DNA from: Pseudomonas sp. GOM7
Lineage (GTDB): Bacteria > Pseudomonadota > Gammaproteobacteria > Pseudomonadales > Pseudomonadaceae
Assembly: GCF_026723825.1 (NCBI RefSeq)
Contig: NZ_CP113519.1
Coordinates: 1,798,001-1,862,000 of the forward strand
Length of the DNA stretch: 64,000 bases
Reading direction: 5' to 3'
Part shown: positions 55,350 to 61,578 of the stretch, one piece after another
Layout: every line of letters begins with the position of its first letter
Position numbering within the stretch: position 1 is the first letter of the stretch
The notes under the pieces: generated by a model
Database searches by the model: none
What the model was told of the DNA's origin: nothing
What the model saw: only the letters and a program-made list of their open reading frames with translations
Made by a program: the position numbers and the translations under genes

Positions 55350-55595
55350 CGCCGGCCAGGCCGAAGCCTGCCTCACACGGCCCGCCATAAATGCGCGAGA
55401 AAACAGCAGGCACAAAAAAAGCGCCTGCTCTCGACTATGGCGCTACCGCGCCTTCGTGTGAATCGGGCTACCACACCCGGTCACGGGATTGACCGTGACG
55501 GGGCGGACTGTAGCGCGGGTGAGGGGAGAGGGCAAGGTGGGGAGTGGCTGCCGTCGTGCGCTTAACCTCATAGCGTGTAGATACCGTCTTACCCG

Positions 55596-56570
55596 TCATC
55601 TCGCAATGGCTAGCTGCGGGTCAAAGGGTTTGCCGGATTTGAGTACGCCGTAAGCGATGCAAAGCAGCTTGCGCATGGCCGCGCAGACGATCTGTTTGCC
55701 GGCCTTGCCTCGTGCCTTTAGCCGCTTGGCCATCGCTCGGATCGCGGCGTTGTGGGTCAGGGAGACTACTGCTGGCAGGTAAAGCCCTGCACGTAACACT
55801 GAAGAGCCCATCCGCGATATGCGCACATGCCCTTTGTGCTTCCCCGAGTCCTGCAGCTTAGGGTTCAAACCTGCAAAAGCCGTAACATCGCGACTGTCAC
55901 CGAAACGTTGCATGTCGCCCAGCTCTGCCAGCAGCAACGTAGCGGTTCTGTCGGCAATGCCATCGATGCTTTTAAGCAAGTCGCGCTGGCCTCGTAGGTC
56001 ATCGTTGTCATCGAAGTGCTGCTTGATCGCTTTCAGCGTCTCAGCGATCTGCTGGCGAATATGCTCAAGTACCGACCGAATCGACGCAGCGACTTTGACA
56101 TCGCTGGTCACGTCCAGACGGTTCTGTTCCATGCGCTCCAACTCCTGAAGATCCTTCAGACGATGATTCAGGGCTTTGAGGCGCTTGATCTCCGGTTGCT
56201 CGGGCTTCCAGGCACGCAACTTATGCTGATGCAGATGGCCATAATCGGCAATCAGCTTGGCGTCCACCTTGTCGGTCTTCACGCGCTGCAACTGGCTGCG
56301 GGCATAAAGCGCAATCTGCGTCGGATTCAATACGCAGATCTTATAGTCATGCTCGTACAACCATTCAGCCAGCGCTTCGTGATAGATGCCGGTCGCCTCC
56401 ATCACGATCCAAGCCTGCGGTTCAGCATGCTTGCCCAACCATTGCAGCAGAACTTTAAAGCCCTTCGGGTCGTTGCTCAGCTTGGCCTTGGTGCGATGCT
56501 TGCCATTGGCCTGAAGGGTCGCGATGTCGAAGGTGTGCTTGGCGATGTCGATACCCACAACTGTGCTCAT
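55596..56570 (-). mobile_element. IS110-family transposase (insertion sequence)
   Basis: A 324-residue DEDD recombinase. D8, E58, D100 and D103 (in GIDIAKHTFD, VMEATG and KTDKVDAKL) form the RuvC-like DEDD set, and the C-terminal Transposase_20 domain has the serine region RMGSSVLRAGLYLPA. The frame looks intact. The ATG at 56568-56570 follows AAAGGAGGAGG; a slightly longer start is possible. IS110 elements lack ordinary terminal repeats, so the ends are not fixed; non-coding DNA of about 200 bases lies upstream of the gene. Confidence 0.92.
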
Positions 56571-56793
56571 CTCCTCCTCCTTTGGGTAGCTGATCGTCAC
56601 TGCATCCGTCCAACCTTGTTTATGCGAGCTCGAGGCTCTGGATACCGTTCGGACTTACTGGATGAGTGCGGAGGAGCGCAGCGCAATCTACGTTACAGGC
56701 TCAAGGCTTCAGGGCGTACTCGGCTTGCAACTCCTCCCCCGATGATCAGTCGGGAACCATAGCCTCACTGAAAGGCTTTGGTCGAGATACAAG
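56571..56793 (-). other. Probable IS110 left-end non-coding region (bridge RNA candidate)
   Basis: This 223-base region upstream of the transposase has no gene. In IS110-group elements the long non-coding end encodes a bridge RNA that specifies donor and target. Local stems such as CTCCTCCCCCGATGATCAGTCGGGA are present, but the two guide loops cannot be identified by eye. Confidence 0.4.
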
Positions 56794-56904
56794 GGCGTAC
56801 TCGCGAAGCAGTACGCCAATGAAATTTCGAGCGCTCCTAGTGCTGTAAGGCTTGGCAGGCCTGGCGGACTGTTCGCCGTCGCTCCTGAGTCCAGCCTATG
56901 CGCG
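56794..56904 (+). repeat. Dispersed repeat flanking the defence island, left copy
   Basis: GGCGTACT (56795-56802), an 8-base loop and AGTACGCC (56811-56818) form a hairpin. It is followed by GGCGGACTGTTCGCCGTCGC and TCCTGAGTCCAGCCTA. The same two blocks recur in the same orientation at 61433-61510. This copy has about 35 extra bases between them. Confidence 0.7.
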
Positions 56905-57050
56905 GTAACGCGGTGTGGAGAACAGGGCAAGGTGTGGGGTGGCTGCTATCGGCCAGAAGCGAGTGGGGACAGATAAATAAATCTATCCCCATTTTGCTTT
57001 TTTGAGTCCTTGGCCGTGAGATGTGTTGGCTAGAATGTCGCTTGCTCCAA

Positions 57051-59378
57051 CTAACGGGGCTCTCTGCTAAGAGCTTGCATATTGAACGTTAGAGGTAATA
57101 GGTCGGCTCTTGTGAATCGATACCTCATATACGAGGAGATGTCATCTTCGTGAGATGAGACAATCAATTGCCTATCTTTGAGTTCGCAGCGTAGAAGATC
57201 TGTCAAAGATGCAATGTTTACCTCGTCCAGGGATTGAGATGGATCGTCGATCATGATTATGGGGACGCCTGAGTAGACTCTATTCAATGAGAGGAAAAAG
57301 GCGAGACTCAATGCCGATATCTGGCCAGAGCTCATGGATAAGATTGCATCGTGATCTGAATATTCAGCAGTCGCAAATCGAAGTTGATTGCCGTCTTTGC
57401 TTTCAATGAATAGCCCAAGTCCGCGCTGATAGTTCTGAATCAGTCTTCCGCTGTATACGTGGAAGACCAGTTCTATTTCAGATATTGTCTGGTCGGAGTA
57501 AGCTTTTTCTACTCGTTCCAAGGTTCCGCGCAAGGATGCAATTCGTTCCTTGATTCTGGTTGTCGCTTTATTCTCCTTTCGGATAGTGTCCAGTCTTTGG
57601 GTAATGCCTATCAGTGTTGTGCTCTTTGCTTCGTTTGCTTTAAGTGAAATGTACTTTAGTTTTGTCTCTAGCGCGTCGCGCTCCAGTACATAGAAATCAG
57701 TCTCGTCTTTGAAAGCGGTGGATATTACAGAGCTCCACTGATCTGGAATGTCTGCAACTTCTTCTTGCTTTTGAGCGCGAAACAAAGCAATCAAATCCGC
57801 TAACCGCTTCTCCTCCTCCTCAGGATCTACCGTGTACGTGTCTGGGTAGAGTATCCCTCTTTTGGTAAGCTGGTTGCCGAGATCTTGTATTCGTTGAATT
57901 ATCTCTTTGTGCCGACGAAGCACCCGGTGAAGATCTGGATCATAGTTTGATTTTTCAAACTTTAGATCGCTATTTACACGCGCAGTCAAAACTGATATTG
58001 CCTTTGCTATCGATTCGATTACCTGTACAAGTTTTTTACCGTCCTCGCTTAGGCTTTCAGATAGCTTTTGGGCTCTTTTCTCTATTGCAGAGAGTAACTC
58101 TTCATGCGACTTCCAATCCTGCGAACAAAGTGGGCAGGTATTGTCATTAGGATAAATTTTGAAATGATTTTCGAGGAGTTCTTTTTTTAGCTTGCTAATT
58201 TCGGCAATAGCTGCGGCGTTCGCTGCTGAGGAAGAGTTTAGTAGGTCACGACTTTTAATCTGCTCTTCAAGGTCGAGAAACTCGTCAGGTTGCCAGCCAG
58301 GAGTTGTACGGATTTCATCAAATCCAATGCTTGCTGCACCCTTTTCCAGCGTTGACAGAGATAATGACAAAAAGTCGATATTGGATTTTGTTACTGATAG
58401 AGCAGCGAGCTCTCCTGTGGTCTTGCCAACTTGGATTAGAGCTCGTAACAGATTGTTGTTTTTGGAAATGTAGGTCTCGATTTTTTCATTGGATATTCTA
58501 ATCTTGATGGCTTGCTTTAAAGGCAGTAAATCGATTATGTTGCGTATCTCTGTGACATAATTGTCGTGAATCTCTTTTGAGTATCCAGAAAATAATACTT
58601 CCTTGTCCCAGCTCGGTTGAATGTCGGCAGTGCTAAGCTTCTCGTATGTGACACCTTCTAGCCCGTTCTCTAGCATTGCGCGGAGTGCTTGACTTTCTCT
58701 ATCAAGCCGAGACTCTTCTTCCAGGCGATCTTTGCTGAGTCTCTGAGTTAATTTCTTTTCCAGGCGCTTACACTTGTTAATTTCTGCAACTATAGCGCCT
58801 GATTGGATTAGGCTTTCAAGCGCCTTCTTTCGGTTATTTAGGCTGGTCGAAAAAAGATACTCATTCTGGCCTTGCTCTAGGTAGTTCAGAAAGGAGTAAT
58901 TTTCTTGGAAATTTTGTCCAAAAAGCTCGGATATTAAATCATCGCTTTTCAGGTTCTTATCAGTGAAGTCGGTTGATTCAAAGTTGTCTAGCTTATAGAG
59001 TTTGAATAGCGAGAAATCGTTTGCCTTATTTTTGTCTTTTGGCCAGAGACTTTCGCTTGGCGCATGTCTGGCGAGAACTATTTTTTCATCGTTTGACTTA
59101 AATTCAATTTTTATGTGGAGGTCATTGCCTTGAGAGCGCGCATTCCAGAATAAGTTGTCCTCATACCTTTTCTTCGTTCCAATCATTACTTTATCGAAAA
59201 GGCGCTCAATTCTCGCTATTTTTCCTGTCAGGAGCAGTTCGATAGCATCGAAAATACTGGTCTTCCCGAAGCCGTTTGGGCCATCTAAAGTTAAGAGTGA
59301 GGCGGACTCTAGGTTCAGAGATATATGTTTAAATGCCTTAAAACTGGCAATCTCAATCCGGGATATTTTCCAGTTCAT
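57051..59378 (-). CDS. SMC/Rad50-like ABC ATPase of an ABC-three-component (Lamassu-like) system
   Basis: A 775-residue ATPase. Walker A GPNGFGKTS is at residues 33-41; coiled-coil regions on both sides of a zinc hook CPLC at 415-418; ABC signature MSSGQ at 682-686; Walker B IIMIDDPSQSLDE at 707-719; switch histidine in SSHEDD near 743. This is the Rad50/LmuB-type architecture in compact form. It probably senses or clamps foreign DNA and controls the effector. It is the last gene of three, overlapping the middle gene by 26 bases. Base composition is markedly AT-richer than the surrounding chromosome, indicating transfer. Confidence 0.85.
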   Translation of the reverse strand: MNWKISRIEIASFKAFKHISLNLESASLLTLDGPNGFGKTSIFDAIELLLTGKIARIERLFDKVMIGTKKRYEDNLFWNARSQGNDLHIKIEFKSNDEKIVLARHAPSESLWPKDKNKANDFSLFKLYKLDNFESTDFTDKNLKSDDLISELFGQNFQENYSFLNYLEQGQNEYLFSTSLNNRKKALESLIQSGAIVAEINKCKRLEKKLTQRLSKDRLEEESRLDRESQALRAMLENGLEGVTYEKLSTADIQPSWDKEVLFSGYSKEIHDNYVTEIRNIIDLLPLKQAIKIRISNEKIETYISKNNNLLRALIQVGKTTGELAALSVTKSNIDFLSLSLSTLEKGAASIGFDEIRTTPGWQPDEFLDLEEQIKSRDLLNSSSAANAAAIAEISKLKKELLENHFKIYPNDNTCPLCSQDWKSHEELLSAIEKRAQKLSESLSEDGKKLVQVIESIAKAISVLTARVNSDLKFEKSNYDPDLHRVLRRHKEIIQRIQDLGNQLTKRGILYPDTYTVDPEEEEKRLADLIALFRAQKQEEVADIPDQWSSVISTAFKDETDFYVLERDALETKLKYISLKANEAKSTTLIGITQRLDTIRKENKATTRIKERIASLRGTLERVEKAYSDQTISEIELVFHVYSGRLIQNYQRGLGLFIESKDGNQLRFATAEYSDHDAILSMSSGQISALSLAFFLSLNRVYSGVPIIMIDDPSQSLDEVNIASLTDLLRCELKDRQLIVSSHEDDISSYMRYRFTRADLLPLTFNMQALSREPR

Positions 59379-60027
59379 TTTTAATCAATTCCTTGATTAG
59401 GTCGTCTGTGGCAATGTCATCAGTGTTGTCTAGATCTTGCACTTTTTTATAAAGCTCTGTTAGGTCTGATTCTGCTACTGCAGCTTCTGCCTGAAGCTTT
59501 AATGGAACGAGCTCGCGCTTTTCATGGTTCAGTATGAGGAATGGGATCTTTATAAATATTTTTGCGGCAATACTGTAAGTGGATGAGGAAAGGGGAGAAT
59601 TCTTGTAAGAGTCAAATTGGCTCTTGTCTGATATGGTTTGTAGGAGGTCGGCAAACTTAAATCCAGTTAAGCAATCCTCCTCCTCTTTAGTATAGTAAAG
59701 GACGTACTTCTTGTAGTGGTACGCGTCTTCTTCAATTGCAAAGATTCTATTTTCTAGCTCTTTGAATTCTGAGAGTTTCTCTAGTCGTAGTAGGCAAATT
59801 AAGTCGCAGTTTTTCTTGAAGGCGGGGTGCTCGACGAACTCTTTAGGGGCGCCAAGAGAGGCTGCTTCATTTAGTGATTCTGGAGGCTGCAACTCTGTCA
59901 TTTCATGCACAATCGCGAAGCGGGCTGCTTCCCCATGCAGGCGAAGAAAATAAGAAGAGTGCTCTGACTCATGAACTAAAGAGAACGCCTGCTCAGTTAA
60001 TGCATTGCTGATTATTCCTTTAAGCAT
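59353..60027 (-). CDS. Middle component of an ABC-three-component (Lamassu-like) system
   Basis: A 224-residue protein with no catalytic motif I can identify. It is acidic, with a C-terminal charged helical tail (ATDDLIKELIKNELENIPD). Size, position between effector and ATPase, and overlaps on both sides (8 and 26 bases) fit the LmuC/middle component, which links the two. AAGGAAAG precedes the ATG at 60025-60027. The assignment depends mainly on gene context. Confidence 0.62.
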   Translation of the reverse strand: MLKGIISNALTEQAFSLVHESEHSSYFLRLHGEAARFAIVHEMTELQPPESLNEAASLGAPKEFVEHPAFKKNCDLICLLRLEKLSEFKELENRIFAIEEDAYHYKKYVLYYTKEEEDCLTGFKFADLLQTISDKSQFDSYKNSPLSSSTYSIAAKIFIKIPFLILNHEKRELVPLKLQAEAAVAESDLTELYKKVQDLDNTDDIATDDLIKELIKNELENIPD

Positions 60028-61246
60028 TTAGCTTTCCTTCTGCCTCCGGTTTTGTTATTACATTGATGGTTAGTTCGCGAGTGATCTTGTTGTCTTGGTC
60101 TTTCGATTCGTACTTTGGGTCTGAACCATCATTCTCTATGATCTTTGTCTCGACGCAGAATGAATTGAGAGCGGAAAAGGCAATCAAATTGCGGTATTCG
60201 AAAAGGAGGGGTTGCAACCTTCTGTTGTTCTTCATCTCCTCCCTGATCCTGTCTACGCATGCGCGGCATTCACGATCGCTTAATAATGTTAGCGCTGTCG
60301 GTAGATAGAAGTTTGAGTCAGAGTCCATATAGTGCGGCAGACGCTGGAAAATGGGGTCGATACAAAAACCCTGTATTAACTCAGAATATCTTCCGATGTC
60401 TTCGTGTTGTATCTTTGAAAAATTTTCGGAAGGCTTCATGACCTGGCAGAGACGTTGGAGGTCTTCTGAGTTTAAGTTGTGCAGGTATGAGAATAGATCT
60501 TGAGCTCGAAAATACTGCTTATCATTTATTTCTGGTAACAGGTCGTCAAGTGTTTTTTCGAGGTGGTCGAAGAGGTTCTTTCTTAATTCTGTTGCAAAGT
60601 ATTCGATATCATTTTGAAGTCCTTCGGATAAGAGAGCGGCTAGAAGTTTGGAAGCGTGTATACGGTTCTCGAAAGCCGCCTTGTTCTCAGAAATTCCATC
60701 GTTCTGATTTATCTTATGTATTTCTATGGCCTTGCTACTGATGCTTTCCGAAACTAGGCTATAATTTTGGTCGGTGAGGCGTTCGCTTGGTGGAAAGCCC
60801 TTGGTGTCATTAAATATAGTTCTTATGAGCTGTTTTGTGAATTCTTCTATTTCACTGAGTCCGCAGTGCCTTTGGCCGTTGTACTCATAAAATTTTACTG
60901 TTTCACCGTTTTCTGGTTTGTAGTCCGACGTGTCGTCTATGCTTACGGATACATGGAAGTACCGATTGGTTCCGGCTTTTCTATGATCATCAATCTCTGC
61001 GGATTTTTTTAGTGCTTTGGTGTAGCTGCCTCTGGTTGATCCAACTTTGGCTTTAACTTGATGGGCGCTAAGAAGTTTACCGTCTTTATATATTGCAAAG
61101 TCATCGGTACTATCTAGCTGCAGTTCGAAGTCTCTCTCGCCCTCAATTATCAATTTCAAAGAGTGATAAAGCGCGACCTTTCCCTGATATACAAACCCAC
61201 TCCATGAGGAAATTGCGCTATTTGGCTCAGTTAATTTGCTCAACAT
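60020..61246 (-). CDS. Effector with N-terminal nuclease-like (Cap4/DUF4297-type) domain
   Basis: A 408-residue protein. The N-terminus holds GFVYQ at residues 17-21, an acidic pair D48-D49 in STDDFAIY, and QVK at 63-65: the GxxYQ...D...xQxK pattern of PD-(D/E)xK endonucleases such as Cap4. The C-terminal part (about 200-400) is helical and unrecognised, where ABC-three-component effectors carry a docking domain. It is first in the operon, which suits a toxic nuclease held by the other two. GAAGGGA precedes the ATG at 61244-61246. The nuclease call is from motif only. Confidence 0.68.
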   Translation of the reverse strand: MLSKLTEPNSAISSWSGFVYQGKVALYHSLKLIIEGERDFELQLDSTDDFAIYKDGKLLSAHQVKAKVGSTRGSYTKALKKSAEIDDHRKAGTNRYFHVSVSIDDTSDYKPENGETVKFYEYNGQRHCGLSEIEEFTKQLIRTIFNDTKGFPPSERLTDQNYSLVSESISSKAIEIHKINQNDGISENKAAFENRIHASKLLAALLSEGLQNDIEYFATELRKNLFDHLEKTLDDLLPEINDKQYFRAQDLFSYLHNLNSEDLQRLCQVMKPSENFSKIQHEDIGRYSELIQGFCIDPIFQRLPHYMDSDSNFYLPTALTLLSDRECRACVDRIREEMKNNRRLQPLLFEYRNLIAFSALNSFCVETKIIENDGSDPKYESKDQDNKITRELTINVITKPEAEGKLNA

Positions 61247-61432
61247 GGAATCCCTTCGGTGGCTGTCTGATGTCGCGATGATATCATTATGGGTGTGCGT
61301 GCCAATTACCGCTTTGGTTGTAGATCAGGAAGAGAAGCTTGGTCTTCAAGGCGGCGAGGAGGTCATCAGGTTAAATCGTGACGGGTTTCGCTCCACTCAA
61401 CCTTTCCTACAATTGATCGAAACCGTCAACGT
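61247..61432. other. Upstream region of the defence operon
   Basis: About 186 bases with the promoter of the effector operon presumably inside. An open frame on the plus strand (from 61236) contains no recognisable domain and runs into the repeat, so I do not call it a gene. Confidence 0.5.
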
Positions 61433-61510
61433 TGCATACTCGCTAAGCAGTACGCCTTTGTTCTGGCCGGTGGACTGTTCGCTGGCGCTCCTGAGTCCAC
61501 CCTACGAGCG
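61433..61510 (+). repeat. Dispersed repeat flanking the defence island, right copy
   Basis: GCATACT (61434-61440), CGCTAAGC and AGTACGCC (61449-61456) are followed by GGTGGACTGTTCGCTGGCGC and TCCTGAGTCCACCCTACGAG. It aligns with 56794-56904 at both ends, in the same orientation. Confidence 0.72.
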
Positions 61511-61578
61511 TGCTCCCGGCAGCGGGCAGGGCTCGAATCTGCGACAATCCCGCCTTTGCCCTGATTGCCCCGATCCAG

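Noticed and set aside
54632..56570. A complete prophage
   Set aside because: Only the C4-like locus and an IS110 transposase are present; no integrase, structural or lysis genes are seen.
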